Assembly (NCBI RefSeq): GCF_002261425.1
Contig: NZ_NEVJ01000003.1
Span: forward strand, 2,666,001 to 2,730,000
Direction: 5' to 3'
Length of the DNA stretch: 64,000 bases
DNA from: Bordetella genomosp. 9
Lineage (GTDB): Bacteria; Pseudomonadota; Gammaproteobacteria; Burkholderiales; Burkholderiaceae_B
Of this stretch, positions 52,680 to 62,065 are shown one piece after another (position 1 is the stretch's first letter; every line of letters starts with the position of its first letter). A program made the position numbers and the translations under genes. Below the pieces are notes generated by a model. The model had not been told where the DNA came from. It ran no database searches and saw nothing but the letters and a program-made list of their open reading frames with translations.

Positions 52680-53852
52680 TCAGGTATCGAAGCGGTTCAC
52701 CCCCTGCCGGCCGGACAGCACGCCTGTGGAAATGATCATCCGCTGCATCTCGGACGACCCTTCGGTGATCGTCCGGCTGCGCGCGTCGCGGAACATAAGC
52801 TCCAGCGGCAGTTCACGCGACAGCCCCATGCCGCCGTGTATCTGGATCGCCCGGTCGACGACCCTGACCAGCATCTCGTCCGCGTAGAGCTTCACCGCGG
52901 AAGCTTCCAGATGATAGTTCAGTCCCTGTTCGGCTTTCCAGGCCGCATGGTAGACCATGGCGCGCGCCGCATGCAGTTCCACCGTCGAATCCGCGATCAT
53001 CCATTGGATGGCCTGGCGCTGGGCGAGCGGCTGGCCGAAGGTCTGGCGCGAGTTGGCGTAGTCGATGGCGAGGTCCAGCGCCCGCTGCGCCCGCCCAACC
53101 GCCTTGGGGCCATGGACCAGGCGGCCCATATCGAGGAACTCGCGCGCCAGCGCCCATCCTTTGCCCACGCCGCCGACGACCTGCGTCGCCGGCACCCGGA
53201 CGTCATCGAGCAGCAGCTCCCACGGCCGATCCGGCGACATCAGCTCGAAACTCTGCCCCAGCCGCAGGCCGGGCGTACCGCGGTCTACCAGGAAGCACGA
53301 CACGCCCGCGTCCTTGCCCTGCACGATCGTGCGGGCAAACAGCTGCACGAAGTCCGCCTTGTCCGCGCCCGTGATGAATATCTTGGCGCCGTTGATGAGG
53401 AAGTCCCCGCCATCGGCCACCGCCGTGGTCTTCATGCCAGCCGGGTCCGAGCCCGCGCCGGCTTCCGTCAGGGCGAAACAGGTGCGCCGGGTCCCTTGCA
53501 CCACCGGCATCAGGTACCGCGCCTTCTGCCGTTCATCGCAATGAAACAACACCGGCCCGAGGTACGGCGTGAAAACCGTCGGGGCGCGGAACGAAGGCAC
53601 GTTGCAGCGCGCCAATTCCTCAAGGACGACGCACATGCCGACGACGCCGACACCGCCGCCACCCACCGTTTCCGGCAGGTCGAAGGCCCAGAAGCCGAGC
53701 TGCCTGGCCTTGTCCTGCAGCGCCTGCCTGACGTCGTCCGGGATGTCCGGCTCGTTCGCGTAGCGGGCTTCCAGCGGCAGCAGTTCCTCGGCCACGAAGC
53801 GGCGGGCGGAGTCGCGCAACAGGCGGAGCTCGGGGGACAATTCGAAATCCAT
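52680..53852 (-). CDS. Acyl-CoA dehydrogenase
   Basis: A 390-residue FAD-dependent acyl-CoA dehydrogenase. N-terminal helical domain, CFALTEAGAGSDPAGMKTTA in the beta domain, and the C-terminal YANSRQTFGQPLAQRQAIQ and DARSRTITEGSSEMQRMII segments, the last holding the usual catalytic-base region. It introduces a double bond into an acyl-CoA and passes electrons to ETF. It is the most distal enzyme of the leftward catabolic operon. GGAG precedes the ATG. Confidence 0.92.
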   Translation of the reverse strand: MDFELSPELRLLRDSARRFVAEELLPLEARYANEPDIPDDVRQALQDKARQLGFWAFDLPETVGGGGVGVVGMCVVLEELARCNVPSFRAPTVFTPYLGPVLFHCDERQKARYLMPVVQGTRRTCFALTEAGAGSDPAGMKTTAVADGGDFLINGAKIFITGADKADFVQLFARTIVQGKDAGVSCFLVDRGTPGLRLGQSFELMSPDRPWELLLDDVRVPATQVVGGVGKGWALAREFLDMGRLVHGPKAVGRAQRALDLAIDYANSRQTFGQPLAQRQAIQWMIADSTVELHAARAMVYHAAWKAEQGLNYHLEASAVKLYADEMLVRVVDRAIQIHGGMGLSRELPLELMFRDARSRTITEGSSEMQRMIISTGVLSGRQGVNRFDT

Positions 53853-53867
53853 GGGCGGCTCCGTCGC

Positions 53868-54845
53868 TCAGTCCAGCGTGACCTTCAGGCCGCGGATGAT
53901 GTGTTCGTACTCCTGGCGGTCCTTTGCCAGGAAGCGCCCGAAGGCTTCCGGTCCCTGGCCCAGGGGCTCCAGGCCCACGCTGGTGATGAACTTCTCCTGG
54001 AATGCGGGCTGCGCCACCGCTCGCCGCACGTCATCGGCGATCTTGCGGACCACGGCGGGCGGCGTGCCCGCCGGCGCGATCAGGCCGAACCACGACTGCG
54101 CCACCATCGGGGGAAAACCCAGTTCCGCGAATGTGGGTGTGTCCGGGAACGCCGCGATGCGTTGCGGCGCGGCCACCGCCAGCAGACGCACCTTGTCGGC
54201 GCGCACCATGGGAATCGACGGCGGCACGCCCACCATCGCCATGTTGATCTGCCCGCCCACCAGGGCCGTCATGACGTCGGCCACGCCCTTGTACGGCACA
54301 TGCGTCAGTTCGATGCCGGCCTGCTCGGAAAGCGTGGCCGCATCCAGATGCGCCTTGCTGCCCGGCCCGTACGATCCATAGGTGACCTGGCCCGGCCGCG
54401 CCTTGGCCTGCGCGACCAGTTCCTGCACGCTGCGTGCGGGAAAGTCCTTGCTGACCAACAGGACCTCGCGTGTCTGCGCCACACTGGCCACCGGCGTGAA
54501 ATCTTTGACCGGGTCGTAGGGCAGCTTGCGGTACAGGTATTGGTTGGCCGATACGGTGGGATCGTTGGCCATCAGCAGCGTGTAGCCATCCGGCTGCGAA
54601 CGCGCCACGTACTCGGCGGCGATGATGGTGTTGGCGCCGGGGCGGTTCTCCACCACGACGGGCTGCGACCAGCGCGCGCCCAGTTCCTGCGCCAGGCCGC
54701 GGGCCAGGACGTCGGCCAGCCCGCCCGCCGTGAAGGGCACCACGATGCGCACCATCTTCACGGGAAACGCCTGGTCCGGCGCCGCCTGTGCCGCGCCCAG
54801 CAACAGCGCGGCGGCGCCCGCCGCCAGCATCCTGGACATGTTCAT
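53868..54845 (-). CDS. Bug/TctC-family periplasmic solute receptor
   Basis: A 325-residue receptor with a signal peptide ending near AAQA (residue 21). Bug motifs: MVRIVVPFTAGGLADVLAR, the ARSQPDGYTLL segment and HVPYKGVADVMTALVGG. The binding loop has TAGGLAD in place of the common PPGG(T/G)(A/T)D. GAGGAGAT precedes the ATG. It is one of three Bug genes in this operon and is probably specific for the acid the operon degrades or for a relative. Confidence 0.93.
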   Translation of the reverse strand: MNMSRMLAAGAAALLLGAAQAAPDQAFPVKMVRIVVPFTAGGLADVLARGLAQELGARWSQPVVVENRPGANTIIAAEYVARSQPDGYTLLMANDPTVSANQYLYRKLPYDPVKDFTPVASVAQTREVLLVSKDFPARSVQELVAQAKARPGQVTYGSYGPGSKAHLDAATLSEQAGIELTHVPYKGVADVMTALVGGQINMAMVGVPPSIPMVRADKVRLLAVAAPQRIAAFPDTPTFAELGFPPMVAQSWFGLIAPAGTPPAVVRKIADDVRRAVAQPAFQEKFITSVGLEPLGQGPEAFGRFLAKDRQEYEHIIRGLKVTLD

Positions 54846-54874
54846 GCGTATCTCCTCTTCTCGTTATGGGTACG

Positions 54875-56425
54875 TCAGGCGACCTGGCGGCCGCCCTGCC
54901 AGTACGGCGCCCGCAAGGCCTTCTTGTCGATCTTGTTGGTGCTGGGCAGGCGCGGCAGCGCTTCCATGAACTCGATGCTGCGCGGCTTCTTGTAGCTGGC
55001 GATGAGGCCGCGGCAGTGTTCGACCAGCGCCGCTTCGTCCGTGCGCGCGCCGGGCTGCAAGGCCACGAAGGCCTTGACCGACTCGCCCCATTTGTCGTCG
55101 GGCACGCCGACCACCGCGGCTTCCCTGACCGCCGGGTGCAGCAGCAGGGCTTCCTCGACCTCGCGCGAGTAGATGTTCTCGCCGCCGGAGATGATCATGT
55201 CCTTCTTGCGATCGACGATGAACAGATAGCCGTCCGCATCGAAATGGCCCAGGTCGCCGGTCTTCATCCAGCCGTCCGCCAGCGCCGCGGCCGTTTCCAG
55301 CGGCTTGCGCCAATATCCCTGCATGAGCGCGGCGGACCGCATCTGGATCTCGCCCACCTGTCCGTCCGGCAGCACGGCGCCGTCCTCGCCGACGATGCGG
55401 ATGTCCACGCCCAGGATGGGTTGGCCGGCCGAAGCCATGCGCGCCGCCTGCTCCGGCGTGCCGTCCGGCAGATGCTGGTGCTTCAACAGCACCGTTCCCG
55501 GCCCATGCTCGGTCATGCCATACGCCTGCATGAAGATCGGGCCGAAGGTCGCGCGCGCCCGCCGCGACAGCGCCACAGACATGGGCGCGGAGGCATAGCA
55601 GACCATCTTCAGGCTCGACACGTCGCAAGGCGTGGCGGCCTGCATGTCGACCATGGCCTGGATCATGATGGGCGCGAAGTGCGCCGCGGTGACGCGCTGC
55701 GCCTCGATGCTGGACAGGATCTCGCCGGGATCGAACCTGGCATGCAACACGATGGTCGCGCCGCAGATCAGATAGCTCAGGAGTTCGGTGGTACCGCCGA
55801 TGTGATACATCGGCATCACGACCAGCATGCGGTCGTCCTGCCCGGCCGAGTGGGTAAGCGCGAGCATGCGTGCCTGTTCGACCTGCGCGGCATTGCCCAG
55901 CATGACGCCCTTGGGCACGCCCGTGGTGCCGCTGGTGTAAATGAGAAACAGCGTGTCCTCGTCGCGGGCACGCAGGCCGGGGACCTCGGTGCCGGCGCGC
56001 GCCAGCGCCCGCTCATAGCCGTCGCCCGCCACATCGCTGTCCAGGCACAGCACCTGGACATCCGCCGGCAGGTCCCCGCGCAACGCCGCCACGCGCTCGG
56101 CATACGCGGACTCGTAGACCAGCAGGCTGGGTTCGCAATCGCGCAAGATGGCGGCCTGGTCGGCCTGCGCCAGCCGGTAGTTCAGGCCCACGGCGATGAA
56201 GCCGCACGTGCCCGCCGCGGCATACAGCTCCAGATACCGCGGACAGTTCTGCGCCAGGATGGCGATCCGGCTGCCGCGCCGCAGCCCCATGCCGATCAGG
56301 GCATTGCACAACCGCCGGACCCGGTCGGCGAATTCACCGTGGCTAATGCTGCGCCCTTCGAAAACGAAGGCAGGGTGGTCGCGGTAGCAGCGGGCGTTGC
56401 GCTCGATGATGTCGCCGAGAATCAT
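54875..56425 (-). CDS. AMP-forming acyl-CoA synthetase/ligase
   Basis: A 516-residue ANL-superfamily ligase. P-loop LIYTSGTTGVPKGVM, YGMTEHGPG, GDLGHFD, and the hinge/catalytic region SGGENIYSREVEEAL, ending with NKIDKKALR, the catalytic Lys segment. It activates a carboxylic acid to its CoA ester at the cost of ATP. The ATG at 56425 follows GGAGG and overlaps the MaoC stop (ATGA). An extension to 56746 would overlap the MaoC gene and is rejected. Confidence 0.92.
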   Translation of the reverse strand: MILGDIIERNARCYRDHPAFVFEGRSISHGEFADRVRRLCNALIGMGLRRGSRIAILAQNCPRYLELYAAAGTCGFIAVGLNYRLAQADQAAILRDCEPSLLVYESAYAERVAALRGDLPADVQVLCLDSDVAGDGYERALARAGTEVPGLRARDEDTLFLIYTSGTTGVPKGVMLGNAAQVEQARMLALTHSAGQDDRMLVVMPMYHIGGTTELLSYLICGATIVLHARFDPGEILSSIEAQRVTAAHFAPIMIQAMVDMQAATPCDVSSLKMVCYASAPMSVALSRRARATFGPIFMQAYGMTEHGPGTVLLKHQHLPDGTPEQAARMASAGQPILGVDIRIVGEDGAVLPDGQVGEIQMRSAALMQGYWRKPLETAAALADGWMKTGDLGHFDADGYLFIVDRKKDMIISGGENIYSREVEEALLLHPAVREAAVVGVPDDKWGESVKAFVALQPGARTDEAALVEHCRGLIASYKKPRSIEFMEALPRLPSTNKIDKKALRAPYWQGGRQVA

Positions 56426-56883
56426 GTCGTTTGTACCTCCGGATCCAGCAGGAGCAGGGTGCTGGCATAACCCTCCTGGACGACGCGCGACTGGGTGTCC
56501 ACCAGCGCGAAATGCCGTTCCACAATGGCGCGCCGGCCGCTCGAGGCGATCCGCTTCGCATGGATGGCCGTACGCACGTGCACGGTGTCGCCTGGGACCA
56601 AGGGACGCCGGTACTGCCATTCCTTCAGGCCCAGCGCGCCGATCACCGGCTCGGCGAACTCGGGCAGCCGTGTCGACATGCCCATCGCCAGCAGGATCCC
56701 GTAGGGGCCATGGAACATAGGTCCCGGCACGCCGTGTTCGCGGCAATAGGCCTCGTCCGCGTGGATCGGATGCCAGTCACCGCTGAGCATGCACGACAAG
56801 GACATGTCGGCTTGCGTCAACGTCCGCCCCGTGCTGCGATAGCTCGCGCCGACGACCAGGTCGTGATACGAAACGGGGTTCAT
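56422..56883 (-). CDS. MaoC-like (R)-specific enoyl-CoA hydratase
   Basis: A 153-residue hot-dog-fold protein. The hydratase 2 motif is seen as MLSGDWHPIHADEAYCREHG (Asp/His catalytic pair), followed by FHGPYGILLAMG. MaoC enzymes add water to trans-enoyl-CoA or dehydrate hydroxyacyl-CoA. The ATG overlaps the upstream stop (ATGA), and its stop overlaps the ligase start, so all three are tightly coupled. It fits with the acyl-CoA dehydrogenases of the operon. Confidence 0.88.
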   Translation of the reverse strand: MNPVSYHDLVVGASYRSTGRTLTQADMSLSCMLSGDWHPIHADEAYCREHGVPGPMFHGPYGILLAMGMSTRLPEFAEPVIGALGLKEWQYRRPLVPGDTVHVRTAIHAKRIASSGRRAIVERHFALVDTQSRVVQEGYASTLLLLDPEVQTT

Positions 56884-57995
56884 GCGGCCACCTCGAAGCC
56901 GGCCATCGCCGCCCAGTCGATGCATTCACACACGGAAGCCCACTCCGGCATGGCGACCGTACCGTCGACGATGCGCGGCGTGTCCGCGACGAACTGCTCG
57001 CGCATCGCCAGGAACCAGGTCAGTTCGGCCGGCAGCAAGGGCCGCGGCATGGTCGAGGCGAACTGCAGCCCGGCCCAGGTGCCTAGCGCGCTCTCGCCCA
57101 TCAGGCCAGCCACAGCGGCCGCGCCCGCCGCCTGGGCAAGATGCTGCATCTGCCACGCCTGGGTCAGGCCGAAGCGGCCCGGCTTGATACTCAAGGCCCG
57201 CGCTCCGCGTTCCAGGAACAGGCGTGCATCGCGCACGTCCGTCATGCCGAAATCGACCAGCAGGGGCGTATCCAGCGCCTGCTGCAACAGCGAGAACTCA
57301 CGGTCCGGCGCGAAGGCGCAGGGATCCTCGACCGCCACCGCGCCGGCCTCGATCATGGCCCGCGCATAGGTGTCCGCCTGTTCCGTCGGATAGGCGCCAT
57401 TGGCGTCCACATACATCGCGACGCCATCGCCCACCGCATGCCGCACCGCGGCCATGCAGGCCAGGTCCACGTCGAGCCCCTGTCCGCCCTTGATCTTGAG
57501 CGTGCGGAATCCATGGCGCGCCACCATGTCGCCCGCCTCGCGCGCCATGGCGTCGGGCGGCTGGCGCGTCACGGCCCACGACACGGGCACCTTCGGCTGC
57601 CCATTCCGCTGCCGCCATGGCGGTACGCCCGAACGTGCGGCAAGCCAGTCCCAGCACGCGTTGTCGATCAGCGCCTTGGCCGGCGCATTGCCTGGGATGG
57701 TATCGAGCGCCGCGCGCGTCCGGCGCGGATCGGCCAGCCCCTGCCCGCGCACCAGCGGCTCGAAGATCTCGGCCAGCACGCTGCACAGGCTGGCCGCCGT
57801 GGCGCCGACCCAGGTCGGCTTGACGGCCACTTCGGCAGCGCCCGCGCAGCCGGATTCGGTCTCGATGCGCAATACCACGAAGGTGGCGCCGGTCTCCGTC
57901 ATGTCGCTCCACTGCACCGCACGGACATACGCCAGCTGCCGCACATACACGGTCCAGCGTGTGATCGGTTCAGCGTCGGGCATTGATACAGCCAT
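56880..57995 (-). CDS. Enolase-superfamily enzyme (muconate-cycloisomerase/racemase group)
   Basis: A 371-residue MLE-like enzyme. Catalytic Lys167 and Lys169 are in LKIKGG. Metal ligands are Asp197 (DANG), Glu223 (VEDP) and Asp248 (DFGMTD), and Lys271 in SIKPGR is the opposite base. Such enzymes are cycloisomerases, racemases, dehydratases or o-succinylbenzoate synthases. With two catalytic lysines a racemase/epimerase or cycloisomerase is likely. The start at 57995 overlaps the Bug stop (TGATG) after GGAGA. Confidence 0.88.
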   Translation of the reverse strand: MAVSMPDAEPITRWTVYVRQLAYVRAVQWSDMTETGATFVVLRIETESGCAGAAEVAVKPTWVGATAASLCSVLAEIFEPLVRGQGLADPRRTRAALDTIPGNAPAKALIDNACWDWLAARSGVPPWRQRNGQPKVPVSWAVTRQPPDAMAREAGDMVARHGFRTLKIKGGQGLDVDLACMAAVRHAVGDGVAMYVDANGAYPTEQADTYARAMIEAGAVAVEDPCAFAPDREFSLLQQALDTPLLVDFGMTDVRDARLFLERGARALSIKPGRFGLTQAWQMQHLAQAAGAAAVAGLMGESALGTWAGLQFASTMPRPLLPAELTWFLAMREQFVADTPRIVDGTVAMPEWASVCECIDWAAMAGFEVAA

Positions 57996-58966
57996 CACTC
58001 GGTCTCCGGGAGGGTATCGATCAGCGCCTTCCATTTGGGCGACTCCACCGCGACGAAGGCCTCCAGCTGGGCCGCGTCCAGATAGTGCGGCTCCGTGCCC
58101 AACTGGGTCAGCCTGGCCTGCATGTCGGGCTCCCGCACGATGCGCGCGACCTCGGCACCGAGCCGCGACACCACCTCCGGCGGGGTACCCCTGGGCGCAA
58201 ACAGGCCATACCAGGCCAGCGCTTCGAAATCGGGATAGCCCTCCTCCGCCACCGTGGGCACCGAGGGCGCCAGCGAGGTCCGTTCGCGCGAGGTCACCGC
58301 CAGCGCGCGCAGCTTGCCGGCCTGCACCTGCGGCAGCACCCCCGGCAGCGTGAAAAACGTCATCGAAACATTGCCCGCCAGGACCGCCGTGACCGCTTCG
58401 GGCCCGGTGTTATAGGGCACGTGCTTGATTCGGATATGCGCCATGCTTTGCAGCATGGCGCCCGCCAGATGCCCGGAGGTGCCCCGGCCCGCGGACGAGT
58501 ACGTCAATTCGCCGGGCCGCTGCCTGGCCAGGGCCACCAGCTCGCCTACGGACTTGACCGGCAGGTCGGCGTTCACCACCAGCATATTCGGCGCCACCGC
58601 CACCATGGCGACCGGCGGCACGTCGCTCATGGGGTCGTAGGTCAGGTTCTTGTACAGGTGCGGCCCGACCGAGTGCGTGGGGCTGCCGCTGACCAGGAAC
58701 ACATAGCCGTCGGGCTTCGCGCGAGCCACCTGCGACGCGCCCAGGTGGCCGCCCGCGCCGGGCTTGTTCTCCACGATGAAGGGCTGGCCCAGCGCGGCGC
58801 CCAGCTTCTCCGCCAGCGCGCGGGCCAATATGTCGGCGGTCCCGCCGGCCCCGGACGACACCACCAGCCGTACCGGCTTATCCGGCCAGGCGGCATGCGC
58901 CGCCGGACCGGCCAGGCCCACCGTCAGCGCAACCATGGCTCGCGCGATTCGCATCCGTATGTTCAT
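57995..58966 (-). CDS. Bug/TctC-family periplasmic solute receptor
   Basis: A 323-residue receptor. Its signal peptide ends near AAHA (residue 25). VRLVVSSGAGGTADILAR is the carboxylate loop, and KHVPYNTGPEAVTAVLAG and DFEALAWYGLFAPRGTP are typical late motifs. The ATG at 58966 is preceded by GAGAGGAG. Three in-frame 15-bp repeats, each with its own ATG and Shine-Dalgarno sequence, lie just upstream, so longer forms starting at 58981, 58996 or 59011 are possible. They would prepend MRG-type pentapeptides to the signal sequence. Confidence 0.9.
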   Translation of the reverse strand: MNIRMRIARAMVALTVGLAGPAAHAAWPDKPVRLVVSSGAGGTADILARALAEKLGAALGQPFIVENKPGAGGHLGASQVARAKPDGYVFLVSGSPTHSVGPHLYKNLTYDPMSDVPPVAMVAVAPNMLVVNADLPVKSVGELVALARQRPGELTYSSAGRGTSGHLAGAMLQSMAHIRIKHVPYNTGPEAVTAVLAGNVSMTFFTLPGVLPQVQAGKLRALAVTSRERTSLAPSVPTVAEEGYPDFEALAWYGLFAPRGTPPEVVSRLGAEVARIVREPDMQARLTQLGTEPHYLDAAQLEAFVAVESPKWKALIDTLPETE

Positions 58967-59011
58967 GCAGGCTCCTCTCATGTGGGGTCCTCTCATATGG
59001 GCTCCTCTCAT
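58967..59011 (-). repeat. Three tandem 15-bp units, each an ATG plus Shine-Dalgarno
   Basis: Read leftward, the units are ATGAGAGGAGCCCAT, ATGAGAGGACCCCAC and ATGAGAGGAGCCTGC, followed by the ATG of the Bug gene. Each unit holds a start codon and an AGAGGA-type ribosome-binding site positioned for the next ATG, and all are in the same frame. Confidence 0.9.
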
Positions 59012-59032
59012 GTCGCCTCCTCCGTCCGCATC

Positions 59033-60199
59033 TCAGACCACGCCGGATCGGCGCAGCGCGTGCAGCTCGTGTTCCGACAACCCGGCCTCGAGCAGGACCT
59101 GGTCGCTGTGTTCGCCCAGGTCGGGCGGCGGCAGGAAATCGCTGCGGTTCTCGCCGTCGTAGCGGATAGGCCTGTGCGCGGCATGCAAGACGCCGTGGCG
59201 CGGATGAACCTGTTCGTAGAACACGCCCTGGTGCCGCACTTGCGGGTCGTCTTGCAGTTCGTCCAGGCGGCGCTCCGGCGTGAAGGGCACGTCGTGCTGC
59301 TCCAGGCGCGGCGTCCAATAATCGCGGTCCTGCCGCGCGAAAACCTCGGCCAGCGTTCGCGCCAGCTCGGGATAGCGTTCGACGCGGTCCAGGCGCGACG
59401 GATACTCGGCCAGCAGGTCCGGGCGATCGATGGCCGCCGCCAGCCCGCGCCAGAACTTCTCCAGCGACGACAGATGCAGGCCGATGCGGCGCTGGTCGCG
59501 GCAGGTCAGGATGTAGGACTGCGACATCGCCGCCCGCCCGTACAGCGTAGGCGCCTGCCCGGTTGCCAGCATCGCGCCCAGCGGTTCGCACGCCAGCGCG
59601 ATCATGGCTTCCAGCATGCTGACCTCGACCACGCGTCCCTCTCCTGTACGCGCGCGCTCGACCAGAGCGCCCAGGATGCCGAGCGCAGCGTACAGGCCCG
59701 CGACCGCGTCGGCCACCGCCGGCCCGGCCACCTTGGGATCCGCGCCGGCATGGAACATCGACAGCCAACCGGACGCCGCCTGGCCCACGTTGTCGTAGGC
59801 CGGGCGGGACGCGTATGGTCCGCTGGATCCGAAGCCGGTGATCGCGCAATACACCAGGCGCGGATTGAGCGCCTGCAGCCGCCGTGCGCCCACGCCCAGC
59901 TTCTCTTCCACGCCAGGGCGCATGTTCAGGATCAGGGCGTCGGCCCCGGCGACGAGCCGGTCCAGCACGGCCAGGCCTTCCGGCCGCGCATAGTCCAGCG
60001 TCAGGCTGCGCTTGTTGCGGTTGTGCGCCTGGAATTGCGGGCTGTACAGGCCGCCCTTGAACGACCGGAACGGATCGCCGGCGCCGGGCCGCTCGATCTT
60101 GATCACGTCGGCGCCCAGCTCGCCCAGCAGCATGCCGGCCAGCGGCGCGGTGATGAAATTGCCCAGGTCGAGGACCCGCATGCCGTCCAGCACCCTCAT
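59033..60199 (-). CDS. Type III (CaiB/BaiF) CoA transferase
   Basis: A 388-residue family III CoA transferase. Catalytic Asp136 is in RPAYDNVGQA, the aspartate that forms the acyl-anhydride. VLDLGNFITAPLAG and LGADVIKIERPGAGDPFR are N-terminal hallmarks. It activates an acid using another acyl-CoA as donor. The ATG at 60199 overlaps the stop of the dienelactone hydrolase by ATGA. The long upstream extension to 60538 is rejected. Confidence 0.92.
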   Translation of the reverse strand: MRVLDGMRVLDLGNFITAPLAGMLLGELGADVIKIERPGAGDPFRSFKGGLYSPQFQAHNRNKRSLTLDYARPEGLAVLDRLVAGADALILNMRPGVEEKLGVGARRLQALNPRLVYCAITGFGSSGPYASRPAYDNVGQAASGWLSMFHAGADPKVAGPAVADAVAGLYAALGILGALVERARTGEGRVVEVSMLEAMIALACEPLGAMLATGQAPTLYGRAAMSQSYILTCRDQRRIGLHLSSLEKFWRGLAAAIDRPDLLAEYPSRLDRVERYPELARTLAEVFARQDRDYWTPRLEQHDVPFTPERRLDELQDDPQVRHQGVFYEQVHPRHGVLHAAHRPIRYDGENRSDFLPPPDLGEHSDQVLLEAGLSEHELHALRRSGVV

Positions 60200-60900
60200 C
60201 GCGCCGCTCCCAATTCGGCCTGCAGGAAGCGTCGCGTGCGCGCGTGCGCCGCATCGGCATCCTCGGCCGCGCCGCGCGTGTAGAAGCCGTGGTCGGCTTG
60301 CGGATAGCGGTGCAGCACGGCACGCGCGGCGGGCCCGGAGGAGAGCAGGGCCGCCTCGATCCGGTCGACAACTTCGGCCGGCGCGTAACGGTCGCGGCCG
60401 CCGTAGTGCAGCATCAGCGGGCATCGCAGCGCCGCGACCTCGTCCAGATGCTGCTCGATGCCCACGCCGTAGAAGGCGACCGCGGCATCGACATCCAGAC
60501 TGGCGGCCGCCCGGTACGCCAGCTTGCCGCCCAGGCACAACCCCAGCACCACCACGCGACCCGAGAAGCCGGGCATGGCGCGCACGTGCGCCACCGTTTG
60601 CCCGATGTCCTCGATACCGGCGGCCTCGTCGAAACGTTCCAAATACTCGAAGGCCCGCGCCACGCCGGCCTTGTCGTGAGCAAGCTCGACGCCGGGCTCC
60701 AGGCGCCAGAACAGGTCCGGCGCCAAGGCCAGGTAGCCCTCCTCCGCATAGCGGTCCGCCACCGCACGGATCGTATCGGTCACGCCGAAGATCTCCTGCA
60801 GGACGATCACCGCATGGCCATTGGGAACGGCGGGCACGCTCTTGTAGGCCTGGAAGGCGCGGCCATCCGCCGCGCGGATCGGTTCGATAGGGGAATGCAT
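60196..60900 (-). CDS. Dienelactone-hydrolase-family protein
   Basis: A 234-residue alpha/beta hydrolase. The nucleophile is Cys122 in GLCLGG, as in true dienelactone hydrolases. Glu36 in LQEIFGV, an Asp in YGGRDRYAP and a His in ADHGFY complete the expected set. It may open a lactone or hydrolyse an ester or thioester intermediate of the pathway. GAGGA precedes the ATG. It is coupled to the CoA transferase downstream. Confidence 0.9.
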   Translation of the reverse strand: MHSPIEPIRAADGRAFQAYKSVPAVPNGHAVIVLQEIFGVTDTIRAVADRYAEEGYLALAPDLFWRLEPGVELAHDKAGVARAFEYLERFDEAAGIEDIGQTVAHVRAMPGFSGRVVVLGLCLGGKLAYRAAASLDVDAAVAFYGVGIEQHLDEVAALRCPLMLHYGGRDRYAPAEVVDRIEAALLSSGPAARAVLHRYPQADHGFYTRGAAEDADAAHARTRRFLQAELGAAR

Positions 60901-60916
60901 GGAGTCCTCGTTGGCG

Positions 60917-62065
60917 TCAGGCCAGGTAATTGCCTTTCAGAATCTCGCGCGCGATGGAATTGCGATGGATCTCGGTGGTCCCGTAGCCGATCGACATGCC
61001 GCGCGCATCGCGGAAATAACGCTCGAACGGATATTCCTCGGACAGGCCATAGGCGCCGGCCAGCTGCATGGCCTGGTTCGTGACCCGCACCGCCATTTCG
61101 TTGGCGTAGGTCTTGGCGATGGATACCTGGGCCACGGAATGCCGGCCTTGGTCCAGGCTCACAGCGGCCTCGTAGACCAGGGCGCGCGCCGCCTCGATAT
61201 CGATCGCCATGTCGGCCAGCTTCCATTGCAGCCCCTGGTTGTCCGCCAGCGGCCGGCCGAACTGCACGCGGTCCTTCAGGTGCTGCACCGCCTGGGCCAA
61301 CGCGGCCTGCGCCAGTCCCAGGCAGATGGGGGGATTGCCGATGATGCGGTCGGCGTCGAGCACGTGCAGCAGGTCGCGCATGCGGCCCGCGGGCAGCAGC
61401 AGGTTCTCCGCCGGCACCTTGCAGTCCTGGAACACCAGCTCCGCCATGCCCGTGCCGCGCAGGCCCAGCAGGTCCAGGTGGCGGCCCACCGAGAACCCCG
61501 GCGTGGCGCGTTCGACCAGCACGGCCCCCACGCCCTTCATCCCCGGTTCGTCGGTCAGGCGGACCAGCACCAGGAACACGTCGGCGACCTGCGCACCGCT
61601 GCACCACAGCTTGCTGCCGTTGATCACGTAGTGGTTGCCCTGCCTGACGGCCCTGGCCTGCACATTGCCCACGTCCGAGCCCGCATTGGCCTCGGACATG
61701 CTCCAGGCCGCGTACCGCTCCGCCTTGGCGAACGAAGGCAGGTAGCGTTGCTTGATGTCTTCCGATCCGATGTGCAGGATGGCGCGCGGCGTGGCGCCGT
61801 CGGTGCAGGAAAACAGCATCGCCGTATTGGCGCACGAACGCGCCAGCTGCTCCACCACCAGCACCGTCTCCAGCAGGCCGAGCCCCGCGCCGCCATACGT
61901 CTCGGGCAGGAAGATGCCCGTGTAGCCGTGCTCGGCCAGCACCTTCAGATTCTCGGCCGGCGGCCGGTATTCCTTGTCGGCACCGGCCGCCGCCGGCGCG
62001 AACCGGTCCTGCGCCAAGGCGCGCACGGTGTCGCGGATAAGCCGCTGTTCTTCAGTCAGTTCCAC
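60917..62065 (-). CDS. Acyl-CoA dehydrogenase
   Basis: A 382-residue acyl-CoA dehydrogenase, second in the operon. WSMSEANAGSDVGNVQARA and the C-terminal LAGAYGLSEEYPFERYFRDA and GTTEIHRNSIAREIL segments are characteristic and retain the catalytic-base region (IGYGTTEI). GTG start at 62065 overlaps the TAG stop of the Bug gene (TAGTG). It differs clearly from the other acyl-CoA dehydrogenase, suggesting two separate oxidation steps or two substrates. Confidence 0.92.
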   Translation of the reverse strand: MELTEEQRLIRDTVRALAQDRFAPAAAGADKEYRPPAENLKVLAEHGYTGIFLPETYGGAGLGLLETVLVVEQLARSCANTAMLFSCTDGATPRAILHIGSEDIKQRYLPSFAKAERYAAWSMSEANAGSDVGNVQARAVRQGNHYVINGSKLWCSGAQVADVFLVLVRLTDEPGMKGVGAVLVERATPGFSVGRHLDLLGLRGTGMAELVFQDCKVPAENLLLPAGRMRDLLHVLDADRIIGNPPICLGLAQAALAQAVQHLKDRVQFGRPLADNQGLQWKLADMAIDIEAARALVYEAAVSLDQGRHSVAQVSIAKTYANEMAVRVTNQAMQLAGAYGLSEEYPFERYFRDARGMSIGYGTTEIHRNSIAREILKGNYLA

